DNA from: Galaxea fascicularis
Lineage: Eukaryota; Cnidaria; Anthozoa; Scleractinia; Euphylliidae
Length of the DNA stretch: 64,000 nt
Assembly (NCBI GenBank): GCA_948470475.1
Contig: OX419339.1
Span: 13,957,363 to 14,021,362 of the forward strand
Direction: 5' to 3'
Under the pieces are notes generated by a model that had not been told where the DNA came from, made no database searches, and saw nothing but the letters and a program-made list of their open reading frames with translations. Positions within the stretch are counted from its first letter, which is position 1. Every line of letters begins with the position of its first letter. Shown piece after piece: positions 1-12,711 of this stretch. A program made the position numbers and the translations under genes.

Positions 1-76
1 TTTATAAAACAACTTTCCCGAGCAAAAAAACCAAAACGCTCTTGTTTAGAACATTGATTAAAAGAGAAATTCTTAC

Positions 77-178
77 CAGTCGCGAAGTCTTGTACACGAA
101 GCTTGTACGCGTAATCAGTCTTTGTTTTGCAAAAAAGATGCTTTCCAAAATACGGGTTTTTCTCGCTTAAAATGTCAG
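77..178 (-). CDS. possible internal exon of an unrecognised minus-strand gene
   Basis: On the minus strand an open stretch of about 34 codons lies between a pyrimidine-rich acceptor (TTTTTTTTCGCTTGAG) and a good donor (ACTG|GTAAG, + strand cttac at 72-76). It would encode residues such as YFGKHLFCKTKTDYAYKL followed by RVQDFATG, with a mixed hydrophobic/basic composition that looks protein-like. I do not recognise a family. No neighbouring exon of the same gene can be seen because the window begins here. It could equally be chance. The rest of 1-547 holds no recognisable coding sequence, so the missing first exons of the downstream kinase must be left of the window. Confidence 0.2.
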
Positions 179-547
179 CTCAAGCGAAAAAAAATTGACA
201 CAGCATGTTTCTAAAGATTTTCCAAGTTTCAACCGACGAGGAAATGGGTAAATAAAGTAAACTTGTCGAGTTTTTCAACTCAAAACCTTTTCAAATTCCC
301 GGAAAGCCAAACAAGTTGAAGTCACAACCATGTTTACATACTCTCATACAAACACGCCTCTCGACCAATCCGAGCCGGCATACTATCTTAGTTATTTTAT
401 AAAATTACAATAGTGTTATGTATCAAAATTAATATTAATTATAAATTGTGAGTCAGTGATAAAAAACAACTTTAATACTGACTGTTGATCTTGTATTTGA
501 TATCAGTTTAATTAATATTAATTTAAAGTATATCTTTTATGTCATAG

Positions 548-3500
548 GTTATGCCTTCCTTCTCATTTCTTGAGGAATTCAGTGTTATCAGAGCAAAATA
601 CAAGACAGCCTTTAGTGATCTCATGCAAGCTGCGGCCAGGACTACAGGAACAGATGTAAGACATGTCAGAACAGAGTTTGTAGATGAAGTAACTACAGAG
701 CTATGATGCAAGGACCCACTGAATATTCTTTATTCGAATGTTTTGGAGGACCAGAATTCACAAATTCACTAAATTTTATGATAAAAAATGAGCTTCCATC
801 TGTCACACATTAGCCTTTGGCAAATGGATGCATGAATGAATATAAAGGCATAGGTGAGAGAAGTGCAGTTAATGTATGGCCACTTTCCATAAAGCTCTGA
901 CTGGGGTCTCATTATTTTAATTTATGCTTTTTAGGTGGCAACGTTTTTTGCAGTAGAGTGTATATTCATGCATTTTATTTAGTCATGCATTTATTGTTGG
1001 TTAAGAAGTATTTTTACCAAAGAGAACATTTTTTGGCCTTTTTATTATGTTCTGTTACCACTTGCATTTCAGCTACATAAGCTTCCTCTGGCTGCAAAGA
1101 GACCAATGCTTGGCCCACTGACCAATCACAAGTAAGTTGCAGTTCTTTAAACTTTTGCATTGTACTGTTAACAGTACACTATTTCATTTAACTGTACTTG
1201 GAAGATTGTTACTCTCCCTGAGTTCTGCGAATAAACATGTTGCAACAGAGGTAAGTATCTATTGACTTTAGTCCACTTACTGAGCCGCCACAAGCATTCA
1301 TCAGACAAGCTCTTCACACACTGCATGCGTAAATATGGAAGTACATTTATTTGTAATACAGTCTTGCTACACTACGTGTGCACATCATGCAAAAACTCCT
1401 TTTTTCATAAATTCCCTGCAGAGTACATTTATGCATCAATATTTTAATTTTCATTTTATTGTTTTAGGTCCATTTCAGCCCCGCAGAAAATGAATGAATT
1501 GTTGCAGAATGGTTCTTCACGCTACAAAGAGGAGTTTGTGGAGATCATGAGGCTTGGAAAAGGGGGCTTTGGGAGTGTTTTTAAGGTTTCTAAAAATGTA
1601 TAATTTATTCACCTATTGAGTAAAATCAATAATTATTGTCAATCACAGAAAATACAGATGTACTTGGATCTGATAAATATATCAACATGGAGTTATTGCA
1701 TTGGTTTGTAAAATTTCTGGCACTGACCTTTCTTGTAGTAAGTGCAATCGGAGTTGCTATCATGGTATCTTCTTGGTCATTTACAGAAAAGGTGATTCCC
1801 CAAAATTTGGAAAATTGTTTTCCAACCTGGGGCTCAGGCATTCACAGTCCAGGCTGTGTTGAATGAGAATTATGCAAAGGCTATACACTCAGAGTGTAAT
1901 TGGGTTACATTTCATTGTGAGACAAGTGAGATTTATGCAGTGAAAATGTAAAGGTTGTGGGATGTGGCTTGGAGTGACAAGAATACCTCACAAATTAATG
2001 ACTGTCTAGGTAAGCTGAAAGCCTCACATTGGGCGCTGAGGCCATGTGGTAGCGGGCATTACCCCTTAAATCTACCAAATAAAGTTTGGGCCTGAGTATT
2101 AGCAGCCATGGACAGCTGTTTTGGTCTTGTTAGGTCTCTTAGCTATGCCATGCTGATTAGGCCTAACAAGGCCAAAACAGCTGTCCATGGCTGCTAATTC
2201 TTGAGCTTAAACTTTATTTGGAAGATTTAAGGTGTAGTGCCTGCTACCATGTGGCCATAGCGCCAACAAGTGGCTTTTTGCTTATCTAGACACATAAATT
2301 TGTGAGGTATTCTTGAGGTTTATGTAGGTTGAGAAGTGCTATATATAGATAGTTTACATGTACATTAAAATGATGATGTAATGCTCCGACCAGTGTTTTC
2401 CCTGTATGTCAATGATAAAAATAGGAATGAGATAGATTTCAGGTTTAACGCTCATCTTTATTTTATTTTGATTTTTTTTGTTCAGGTAAAAAACAAACTT
2501 GATGGAAGAGAGTATGCCGTGAAGAAAATTCCCCTGAAGGAGACAGATCCTGATCTCTGTTTAAAGGTACTGTTGACCGGCGATATGTCTCATGTGACTG
2601 ATGTAACTTGCTTTTGGTAGCATATGTTGTAGGTCAAATTTGATCTCAGGTCGATTAAACCTACAATCTTGGACAGAATGAAGTGAGAAATAAAACCCCC
2701 CTCCCCCCATATCAATGATGAGTTTATGTGCAAACCAAAACGCGCCTTTTTTTCATCATTGATATGTAGGGAGGGGGGGGAGACTCAAATCTTTCATTTG
2801 TTTTGACCAAGATTGTAGGTTGATCACTTTCCTTTATCTCCTAACCCCACTATTCATAAGGGACAAAGGAAACTGATTTCAAATAGAGGTTAAATCAAAA
2901 TTAAGCTCAAATCAGATTTGATTTGTGACACACGCAGACGTGATTTGTACTGTACACGGGTCACAGCAGTTACAGCAATGCATCTGTTCTCCAGAGTGAC
3001 ACCACTTCATTGCAAGGTTCCCCGCACTGACTCGACTAAATTGTGTTACCTCACAACAGGTTCTGCGAGAGGTCAAAGTGTTGGCTCACCTTAGCCACAG
3101 CAATGTTGTTGGGTATCACGCAGCCTGGTTGGAGTATGTTACAACGGACAATGCTGGCTGTGCGTTACCTAGTGAGCGAACATTTCTTTTGTAAACTTTT
3201 ACCAAGGAAAATCTACTCTGGCCCCAAAGACTCGTTGAAAAATAAATATCCCTGAAAACCAAAATACAGTTAAACCCCTATTAAGCGGTACCCTCGGGGA
3301 AATGGAAGGTGGCCCCTTAACAGAGGTAAAAAACAAGAGAAGATGCACCATCGGGCCTTAGGCTACTAATGGGAAGTGGGGTGGGGAGGGGGGGGGGGTT
3401 CTTAATAGAGGTTCGACTGTTGAAGGTTATTTCTTTGCTCTATCTCGGCGTTTGGTGCCGCATAATTTCCTTCCTCCAAACGATAAAAATAACCTCTGAC

Positions 3501-6500
3501 ACCCAAGGTAAGGAAAATTAAATGTGGCTGGAAACATAGCTTGAATGATTTTCACTTTTTTTCAGGGGTGGCCACTCTTCCTACAAGTCTAAAGGAACTG
3601 AGCGACTATTCGTCCCTAAATGGAATTCACAGGTACAGGTGACTTAATTCGTACTTACAGCAAGACTGCAAATCTAAGAGGACGAGGGCAAACCACGGTT
3701 TGGACAGATAAAGTGAATACAAACTGACGACTTTTACTCCGACTAAAACTCGTCGGTAAACTTATAGTCACTTCGTCTCCAGCCATCTCGTCATTTCGTA
3801 TGAAACGTTAGTGATCTCACACAGACGCTGCCGAGACTAGAGTTGCAATTGCAAGACCAGTGCAACGAACAAATTATAAAAACGTAAAGATTACGTCGAT
3901 CATTCAAAGTTAAGGCCGTGTTGAGAAATTGGAAAATCCTGCACTCTGAGAAACTATCTGGTACTCTAAAAGAGTGTATTTGCTCGAATTGTTATAGACA
4001 CCAGCATAATAAAATTCAGTTCCCCATTTTTCAAAGCTACAACTTTGTGAATTTAGAAGAAATGACATGCATTCCAACGTGGCTGTATCACTGATCTTGA
4101 GTCGCCCTATCCAGCAGTGTCGATAGATGGTCTCTTAAAGACCAACATCAAAAGATGAAAGCATATTCATGTGGAAGGCCCCTTTTCCCTTTGAAAATAA
4201 GTTAACCTGAAAGAGAGACTTCGCATGACGTCATTTTTAGCCCAGACCACACTAAAACACCCCAAAAGTTATCAAGAATTGTTCAAAAGTTACGAACTCT
4301 CATGCTCTGTCATCTTTGCTCAGAATCGTAGAAGTGAGTACAGACAGTCAGAGCAGTATCGTGTTTGAGGGCTCGTCCCAGGAGCCCTCCAATAGTGGCA
4401 TCATGTTCACAGCTCGAAGGTCGAGTGGTGACTCAGTTGGGATTGGAAACCAGCCGTTTCTAACGCAAGGTACTGGTGCTAAATTAAATTGAAAGACCAT
4501 AAAGTCGGCAGGGACATTATTATGGGTATTTAGTGGACCTTTCTAAATACGATTTCATTTAAAGATATTTTTTCGTCACAATATTTTTTTTTCTAAATAA
4601 GATGCCTGTGTCGTTGTCATTGTGGTTATTCCAGGTCTGAAAATTAGGTCAGACGCTAGGAGATAGAATTTCCCTCACCCCCCACCCCCATACTTTTCTC
4701 GTCCCGGCGAAAGGCCCATGGATAAAAACCCTGTAATGCGGGCACCCCCTTCAATACATGCAAATTCTTAGGGCCTGTTGGTCGTGTGATCGGGGTTCCA
4801 CTGTGTTTGGATTGTGGAGAAGAATAGTTCGAGTGATGAAAGGGAAAAGTTGATGGATACACAAAAGGAGTCACGTGGAAGGCGAAGAACAACACATCAA
4901 ACCTTAAGCCCAGTATTCTGGTGAAAAACCATGACAAACACTAAAATCAATGACTGCAAAATGTACAAATCGCTTTCACCGTTGATTGTCTTGTCGAAGA
5001 AATTGTTTTTAATGTGTTCTTGTTTGTAGCCGAGGGTCGCCTGCGTAAGAGTCTTAAGAGTAATACCAGTAGTAGCCGTAGCAGCAGGGCCCCATATCAC
5101 ACGTCACACCGTAGCATGCGCAGATCAGCCTCCAGCAGTAGCCTGGGCTCCGTAGCAGGCAAAGATGGCGACCGTCTGGATGATGAACTGAGCGAGCCGA
5201 GTGAACAGAGTAGTGCCTTCTCAGGGAGCATCATAAGAAAGACTCCAATTAATAAGGTAATGTCTCCAGTTACATCTTATCAGGGTTGCCAGGGGTCAGG
5301 AAAAAATCAGGGAAAACCATATTTTTTTCAAGGTCAGGGAAAAGTCAGGGAGTTGTCTAACAAGTCAGGGAAATTCTAAATTCTACCTGACACTGAGTCA
5401 GTGAAAAGGTAGGGATTTTACTGGGCAGGAGATTCCATTGTAATAAAAGTGATGTCATTTCTAAACGTTACTGCAGGTAAATGCTGGTTTGACGGATTTG
5501 TCCTGGATGGTAAGTGAGAATTGGGAATTTTTTCTATCCTAACGAGTGGCAACCCTGTCTTAAGTACATTTTAGTTTTTTGTTACATAGCGACGTGAAGC
5601 ATAGGTCTTAATTTCTATGGACGTGGCAGGGCTACCACAGCGTATCGTATTTTCGTTTGTATACCTTATCATCTCAAATTATTTTGTTGTTGTTCGAGTG
5701 GAACAGAATCTAAGGCAGTGACCACAAAAATAGCATGATCCTTGACTATAATGTTTTTTATAGCGGTTGGGGATGGTGCTGTTCATTCAAATGCAGCTGT
5801 GTACCACGACGCTAAGAGACTGGCTTGCCAAACGGAATGACGAAATTTTGCGTTCTGGTGAGTACACAGAGAAGGAGCACATTCAATAAGAGAATATGCA
5901 TTATCACGGTTTAAGACGCCATCTTGGCGGGTAGGCAAAGCGTAAGGACTTTACTGTGTTTGTATGGGGATCTGACTTCAAGTAACTGTCGTAAAACGTT
6001 AGCTCTGAAAAATTTACGACCTGCGAACTGAAGTTACAGGGCAGAGAATTATACTTGCCAATTTCTATGTACACACTTTCCCTCGGGCTAAAAAGTTGCC
6101 GGGAAAAAGTGACAGTAGAATGTATCGAAAAATTCTAAAAGCCGGAGAACGATTCCTGGCACGGCTAAATCCCTCAAATTTTTTCAGTTGAACCCTTTGC
6201 CTTGCACCATAAATTAGCAATGTAAGTTTTTGTTGAGCAACAAGCGCTTCACGCACTTTTGGCAACCGATTCGCATACAAACACTGTAATTTCTGTTGCG
6301 TTTGTCAACGTCTATACCTACATGTCACATGTCACAAGCAGTCTAATGTGTAAGAGAGCAGTGCTCTCTTACACACTAGGCTGCTTGCAGTTCCTGAGCA
6401 AAAGCCATGATCAACGAGAAGAAAAAACTGTGAAGAGACCGGTGAAGCTGCAAGGCGCATGTCCCCAAACTCCCCTCGGGCTTGGTCGCTTCATGTTTCG

Positions 6501-9500
6501 GATTTGAGGGTTTCGTGAGTCCGCTCGACATGACAAACGGTATAAACAACCAGGCGACCTCGATGCTCTTACATTTCACGGTTTCTGATCGCAGTTCCAT
6601 TGTTTGTTTGGACAATTTTGCATTAGCCACACGCGCAAGTTTCAACCTACTTGGTCACTATTAACTGTGTCGAGAATGGAGAACGGAGAATTTGGCTTCT
6701 CTCTTTTTCCGCGCGCCGTAAAATCTGTGAGACTTCCCCTGTTTATTTCACCAGTGGCCATATGTTTTTCTTTCTAGTAATCAAACAACTCAAAATATTT
6801 TCTTTGTAGGCCATGAAGTCGACAAAGGAGCCATTATGGAGATATTCCGCCAGCTTGTGGAAGGAGTGCGTCATATCCACTCTCAAGGGCTTCTTCACAG
6901 GGATCTAAAGGTGAAGTGAGGACAGGTGGAAAGTCATAGCGTTGTAATGCATGTCCCTTCCATTACTTCTTGTTTGGAAACTGAACGTAACACTCATGGT
7001 TATCTATTCCCGACGGAATCTGTTTTACAAAGGCTTGTAAGAGTTGAGTTAGAAGGGCGAAGCGCAAAGCGTAGGGCTCCGGCGCTTGATTGGACTGATG
7101 TACAGTCATGGAGGGGAGGGTTCATACTCCAGTCCCTTTTACCAAACTTAATGGACGTCACTGACCCCTCCCGCTCCCCCAATAACGAAGATCGTCTCTT
7201 CACATTCCTAATTCTTCCGCGTTTGATGCTTAACTGGGGCGATTGCTTCTGCGAGTGTTTTATATTAATTTTACGAATATACAAAACGACGCTCCCATGA
7301 GACTTCAGTGAAGCGTGTGTCTGATTATGTAACTCTGACGAAAATTTGGTCATGCTATGGCTCTTTTTTTGCGAGCAGACACTGGGAATATTTTTGTGAT
7401 GTTGATCGCACATTAACTGCCCATACCTTGCAACTCCCCTGCAGTGTTCAGTTCAGAATTGAACATCGAAGGGAAACCAGAAAGAGGTATCCAGCTCAAA
7501 GTGCTGGTCAAAATTTGCTTCTCCTCCGTCGTTGATTTCGGCAGCGTTATCGGTCACAGCATCAAAATGATGGCACCAGATTACAAATCAGCAAATGTTT
7601 GAAGCGCATGTGAATCACTTTTTTAGTCCTTTCTGTGGATGACTCATGTTTTTTTTTTTCAGCCAAGGAACATCTTTCTCCAAGGTCATCGACACAAAAC
7701 AGAGGACAGGTCAACCAGGTTTCAAGTTAAAATAGGAGACTTTGGTTTGGCTCGTAAGGAAGTGGTGGGGAGTCCCGGGGAAGGTAGTCCGCTGGCCACC
7801 TTAATTGAGCCACTCACGCCTCTCTTCACTCCAGGTATGGAAATTTGTATCTGGGCAACTGTGCACCTACCCCTCCCCTAACCGAGCAAGTTATAATGAG
7901 TTAATACGTTAGTGGTAATGTTGGGTTAGGGGAGGGGAGGGGTAAGTGTGTAGTTGTCCAGATACTGACATTGATTCCAGGTGTACTTATCATGTCGTTC
8001 CATCGGCGTCGTTTTGGCCTTCCATAGTTCATTTGTGAGTTCCTCGAGATATGTCGTGTGGCGTTTTGACTTGACGTCTGTAGTGAGATGAAATACCAAT
8101 ACCAGGGAAACCTTTCTGTGAATATCTATTCATATTTGTTTTAACAAGGTTTTCTCCATAAGAAGATTCAAGCTTTTGTTTACGAATGGGTCACGCAGCA
8201 GTGTTCCAGAATGAAGGGGGGGGGGAAGGGACGGCTTTGGCCAAAGCCCTACAAGGTCAGCTCCATGATCCAACAAATTTATAGAACATTTTTTAATGGT
8301 TTGGTGGGAGAAGTGGCAATTTGACCCATTGGATCGGGATTCTTTGTTGCCACCCTGCCTTAGAAACTTATCTGGAACCCTTGTCGAATCAACGTACCCC
8401 CTGAATAACCCTTATTTTCTAAGGGATAGCAAAGCGAGCAAAACATCAAAATTTCTTCTCCCCGCGCGTCGCGGTTCCTCTCAGGAGTGCGCTCTGCCGG
8501 GTGTTTCGCTCGTTTCCCTTAGGGCCTGGCTAAACTAGGAAACAGACGCAGATGTTTCTCAGTTGCCCGCGTGGGAAACAATTGTTGCGGACTCAAATCT
8601 TGCTTCACCGGGACGCCAAAAAAATGTTTTTGAATCAGGTCATGTTTGCTTCCCGGACACGAATTTTGCTTCCCAAACAAATGTTTTCTAGTTTAGGCAT
8701 TTGAGCAGCAATCCCGCAAGGAAACAACGTTTTGGCCTGGCTAAACTAGGAAACATTGTTGCGGACGCAAATGTTTCCCAGTTTAGTGGCGCTGGAAACA
8801 TTTTCTGACTATTGTCAAAAATATTTTTGCTTCCTGGACACGAATTTTGTTTCCACAAAATCCGTTTCCCAGTTTGGCCATATGGGAAACATTTGTTTCG
8901 GAAATAAAAAATATGTTTCTGACTTTATCATAAACATCTTTGCTTCCCGGACGCATGATTTTGCTTCCGCAACATCTGTTTCCCAGTTTAGTCACCTGAG
9001 CAGCAATTCCAAGCAACCAATGTGCCCGCAACAGTATTTCCTAGTTTAACCAGGCACTAAGAGAAATATAGGACTACTCGTACTGGGTGCATGGCATCCA
9101 ATGTTTATATTTTTCTAATTTGCAGGTTTTTCGGGTAAAGACGCGCCCACAGCTGGGGTGGGTACTTGTACCTATGCGTCGCCAGAGCAACTGAGGAACA
9201 ACATTTATGATAACAAGGTAAAGTAGACGCAGTTAACGCTGTTTTTGAAACGGTTTAGTTGCTGCGAATGTTCGAATGATTTAGACGTTTTCTTATCGCA
9301 AGCAAGTCGCAACCATCAATCTCGGCTCTTATTTCAAGACAACCTAGTGTACGGACCGTATATACTACCAGATTTGATATTCATCCATGTGTTTTCTCCC
9401 GCTTGCAGGCAGACATTTTCAGTTTAGGGATCATCTTGTTTGAGTTGTTCTGTTCATTTGGCACTGAAATGGAGCGTGTAAAGAACATCAAGGATCTCAG

Positions 9501-11732
9501 GCAGGGAAGGTTGTCTCAGGAGTTTTCTGAATTATGGCCTGAAGAGGTGAGACTTTTTCAACCCTTTAAACCCTTATACTGATCAGCATGTATGTTCTCC
9601 GCAATGCTCTCCATACATTTTCTATACATTTTCGGCGATGTACACAGAGATATGCTGATGCATAGCGTATTGCTCCAGTGACTTAGGGGAACGTCAGTTC
9701 ACAAAACTGCTGTTTATTAAATTCTTCAAACTCTATAAACACCGTGAGAACTAAAACAAAAGATACAAGTAAATTACAGGTTAGCTTGCGAAAATAACAG
9801 GATATAAGTACATTTCACATGCTTAAAAGTTACAAAGGTAAAAAGAGAAAACTTAAGATCGATTTACAAATAACGGTAAAACGATGTCGTATACAACTTG
9901 ACCATCTAAAGCCTTAAGTCTAAATTTACAATTCATAAGCGATAAAATTGAACTTAAGTGACTGAAGATATAAACCGCTTATGTAAGCAAACTAAATTAG
10001 CGTAAAAAATAATTACCTTGGTGCTGCCTTGGTCACCAGAACAATATAAACTTGGAGAAACTTGAGGTGAACTAACAGATCTTGCGTCAACTGATCTTGC
10101 TAACGGAAAAAACTAGTCCTTTATGACTTTAGTTGGGTGTCGTGGCGCTACGCGTGTGCTTTCGTGACACCACGGAACTTACTAGAAAGATCTAGAAACA
10201 CAAGTAGCGCACGGACGAAACAAATACGTATGAAAAAGCCTTAAATGACTGAATACACGTTCAAAGAAACTTGCAACAACTAAACTAGTACTCTTAAGGC
10301 CAAAAAGTATTGCAACTGAACGTAAACCAGCTTAAATAAGAAAGTGGTGAAAACTTACGCAATGTTGCGCGTGCAAAATTTGTTTCAGAAGCGCGCGCCG
10401 TTTCAAATGTCGTATATCGCGCGCACGTGACTTAACTGCTTTCGCTACATAGCGATTGATTACTTTGATGAATTCGGGCCTAAAAACCCTACTGAACTTG
10501 AAAAGCCCTTGATGGAAATGAACAGTGGGGAATATCAGGACCATAAGAAACGGCTCGACAAAGAAAAGTCTCTCATGAAGAAAGGTTATACCCCGGGGTT
10601 GCATGTGAATGCTAGCTTTTTTTACCACGGGTAGGCGTGGTACCTAACCCTCCCGGGGCCACTCACACCCATTTGAACAGGCCCTTAGTTTATTTGCAAT
10701 AAAAGTGAGCGAAGTAGAGGTTATTTGATATTTAGTGTTATTATTATTTATTATTTAAGTTATTTTTTTCTCAGTCCTTTGCAGCAAGCTGCTCCTCATT
10801 TTATAAAGGATTACAACAACAACGACAACAAGCTTTATTTGCGTTACCGTAGAATAATACAGTATTGCTAAAGCAAATCAACGAGTTAAGATAACAAGGA
10901 ACAACCTAGTTTGATAATAGTTTCTTTCTTAAATCAAAACGTGAGGAAACACTGAATAAATTCTATTGTAGTCAAACCTGATCTTGAAGATGACAGCTGA
11001 AAAACCTGATGATAGACCAACTGCTGAGTCGCTTCTGGAGCTTGGTCTCTTCAAAGAAAAGCACACGGTAAGACTGGATCGGCCATTTCTTCTATATGCA
11101 GCGTGTCCCTTTTTGTTTGTTTGTTTTTGTTTTTTGACATTTGATGTAAAAGTAAAACAGTTGATGGAAGTTTTACTTACATGTTGTGGAGTCAGTGAAA
11201 TTCGATGAAAGTCGCGCTCGCTTTTCAGAGTAATTTTAGCCGAGAAAAGCTGCCTGTAGTTAGCTTAGCCGCAACTAAAGGTTTAATCGGAGCACAGAGA
11301 TACTGGGGAGAAGAACATCCCGTAATATCTCGTGATCCATCCCGAAAGCCTCAGCTGGCAATGACCCAGGTCTCTTCGGTCATGGAGTGCTGCGTCTTTT
11401 TTCTTTCCGCCATAAGTAGGTATGGATAGTCGAAGGCAGCTTTATGGTCACACTTCTTGACTAAGGTAAACGTCCCTGATTTTTTTTCCGTTTCACGGTA
11501 GATGAGCCGTCATCTCAGTGAAAAAGTCGAAGAACAAGCGTCCGAAATCATCGAATTGAGGAAAATGCTGTTAAAAAAGGATGAAGAACTTGACGCTAGA
11601 GTAGACGAGATTGGTGAGCTGAAGCGACAGCTGGATAAGAGAGATGAATTGATTCAACAGATGTTGGACAATCTCTGCAGCTCATGCAATCATAAGCTTG
11701 TCAATCAAGTGGAGGAGATGGATACTGGATGA
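548..11732 (+). CDS. EIF2AK1: eIF2-alpha kinase 1 (heme-regulated inhibitor, HRI), 5'-partial, 15 exons
   Basis: Cytosolic Ser/Thr kinase that phosphorylates translation factor eIF2-alpha to start the integrated stress response. Exons, all phase-compatible: 548-655, 1073-1131, 1468-1585, 2486-2566, 3060-3171, 3566-3632, 4324-4469, 5030-5256, 5764-5857, 6810-6910, 7663-7834, 9126-9217, 9409-9546, 10972-11067, 11502-11732 (stop TGA); 613 residues in the window. Residue numbers count from 548. N-lobe: P-loop LGKGGFGSV (85-93) and beta-3 lysine YAVKK (K108), then VLREVKVLAHLSHSNVVGYH. A Ser-rich kinase insert (about 160-306) comes next, then IQMQL and LRDWL. C-lobe: HRDLKPRNIF (D369), IGDFGLA (D397), YASPEQL, FELFCSFGTEMER. 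The insert position, the GTEMER motif and the C-terminal coiled coil (last exon, Glu/Lys-rich heptads) identify HRI rather than PERK, PKR or GCN2. The N-terminal exons are outside the window. Introns are full of MITEs. The cysteines and histidines used for heme sensing in mammals are not conserved (see findings). Confidence 0.93.
1979..2315. repeat. foldback MITE, ~335 bp, in EIF2AK1 intron
   Basis: Two arms of about 155 bp are inverted copies. The outer ends are GAATACCTCACAAATT and its complement, and the centre pairs GCAGCCATGGACAGCTGTTT with AAACAGCTGTCCATGGCTGC. The arms have diverged by small changes, so it is not recent. No coding capacity. It would form a long RNA hairpin inside the pre-mRNA. 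Confidence 0.85.
2658..2822. repeat. MITE with TIR AACCTACAATCTTGG
   Basis: The terminal inverted repeat AACCTACAATCTTGG opens at 2658 and is repeated inverted at about 2808-2822. An inner C-tract/G-tract pair and the complementary words ATCAATGATGA and TCATCATTGAT make most of the element palindromic. Non-coding, intronic. Confidence 0.75.
3266..3421. repeat. MITE with TIR ACAGTTAAACCCCTATTAAG
   Basis: The left end ACAGTTAAACCCCTATTAAG is matched by an inverted copy (CTTAATAGAGGTTCGACTGT) at the right end. A long G-run sits near 3377-3399. Intronic, about 155 bp, no reading frame. Confidence 0.7.
5281..5385 (+). repeat. interspersed repeat built on the word GTCAGGGAAA
   Basis: The word GTCAGG(G)AAAA recurs about five times in about 100 bp immediately after the donor of exon 8. 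It reads like the start of an interspersed repeat, but I cannot place its far end. Confidence 0.45.
6338..6384. repeat. short hairpin, 23-bp arms
   Basis: GCAGTCTAATGTGTAAGAGA is followed directly by its near-complement, giving a hairpin with almost no loop in the intron before exon 10. Probably the core of a very small MITE. Confidence 0.6.
7837..7976. repeat. foldback repeat starting at a splice donor
   Basis: The arms carry CCTACCCCTCCCCTAACC and GGTTAGGGGAGGGGAGGG. The outer parts (GTATCTGGGCAACTG and CAGTTGTCCAGATAC, approximate) also pair. The left arm begins right at the donor of the exon ending at 7834, so the insertion abuts the 5' splice site. Confidence 0.65.
8523..9056. repeat. 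TIR element GCCTGGCTAAACTAGGAAA with a nested second copy
   Basis: The left end GGCCTGGCTAAACTAGGAAA is matched inverted at the right end (CCTAGTTTAACCAGGCAC). A second left end starts at about 8735, so one copy lies inside another. The interior repeats GGAAACA, TTTGCTTCC and TGTTTCCCAGTTTA on both strands. Open frames here come from these internal repeats and are not genes. Confidence 0.75.
9547..10971. other. EIF2AK1 intron 13: repeat-derived sequence
   Basis: 1.4-kb intron without host exons. About 9580-9665 carries an interspersed repeat (GATCAGCATGTATGTTCTCC followed by TACATTTTC words). About 10813-10890 reads, on the minus strand, as the 3' end of a retroelement: AATAAAGCTT followed by a (GTT)n tail. 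The middle has an open minus-strand stretch (10332-10628) with no recognisable motif, probably part of the same inserted material. Confidence 0.5.
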
Positions 11733-12218
11733 CGTAAGATTTTCTCAGGGAAGACCGGGGTGGGGGGGGGGACGTTAGGGGTGTAAAGAGATAGCTTCAC
11801 ACCATTTTTTTTCTAAGAAGCTGGCACTTCCTAGATAGGATTCAGTTGCTGTTTTAAAAATGGCTGAGTTCATACTGAGATGCTTGATTCCTTATTTATT
11901 TTGATTCGAAACTTAGAGGCTACGGTATTTAGAGTGATGAAAGACTTTTTGGAGTTACGAGGAGCGATAGAGTAGCTTTATTCTGTTTATCTTTTTTCCG
12001 ATCAATTTATTTGTTTTATTTTATTTGCTTGTTGTTCTGTTGTGTTTTTAGGTCGCTTTTCTGTTCGTTGTGCTGTGGCTTAGGCCACAAACCAAAACAC
12101 ACTATACATTAATTACTTTGATCATCTTGGTAGGAGATTTTAAATGTTATGTGTTGATAAGCTATAGTTTTATAAGGATCTTCATGACAATAGGAACAAA
12201 TTGTACTTGTGATATCTA
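11733..12218. other. EIF2AK1 3' flank / probable 3' UTR
   Basis: T-rich sequence after the stop codon. No convincing AATAAA is seen before the repeat that begins at 12219; the first one (about 12245) is inside that repeat. No other feature seen. Confidence 0.4.
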
Positions 12219-12403
12219 ATAGACCTCTTTCATAATGGCGGCCAAATAAAATATTCTTTTGTTTTAATGCTAATAAGCCTTTCTAACCTCGCTGCTATGT
12301 GCAAAATACAAAAGAATGTTTGCGCTAAAATGAGGCCAGTAAGTCTAATTAACATAGATACAAAAGAACAATATTATCGGCGGCCATTATGAAAGTGGTC
12401 TAT
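12219..12403. repeat. MITE with TIR ATAGACCTCTTTCATAATGG
   Basis: ATAGACCTCTTTCATAATGG at the left end and CCATTATGAAAGTGGTCTAT at the right end form TIRs that extend through GGCGGCC. The body is palindromic (AAAATATTCTTTTGT against ACAAAAGAACAATATT). About 185 bp, non-coding. Confidence 0.85.
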
Positions 12404-12711
12404 CGCCCTACACAACATTTTACAATGAACGCGTAAACGTCGCGTTTTGATTGGACAAGAGCAGTTTGCGAGCGAAGTATCGACGCACGCGAATTCCGTA
12501 ATGAATCGAAGAAAGTTGAAAAGGACCAAAAAAAATGGAATTTTGTCTGTGCACAGGAAGGAGGTCCAAATATGGTAAGAACATTTGTCATGCTACCCGG
12601 CTGCGGGTCGTAACGTTCTTTGTCCTCACGACTGTTTGACGTCACTCATGTGTTATCAGTGTACACACGCATGGACAATTTGAATCTATTTGTCAATTAG
12701 TTAGCTTATAA

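Noticed and set aside
10332..10628. 98-codon minus-strand frame in the EIF2AK1 intron
   Set aside because: No recognisable motif or partner exon; embedded in repeat-like intron sequence.
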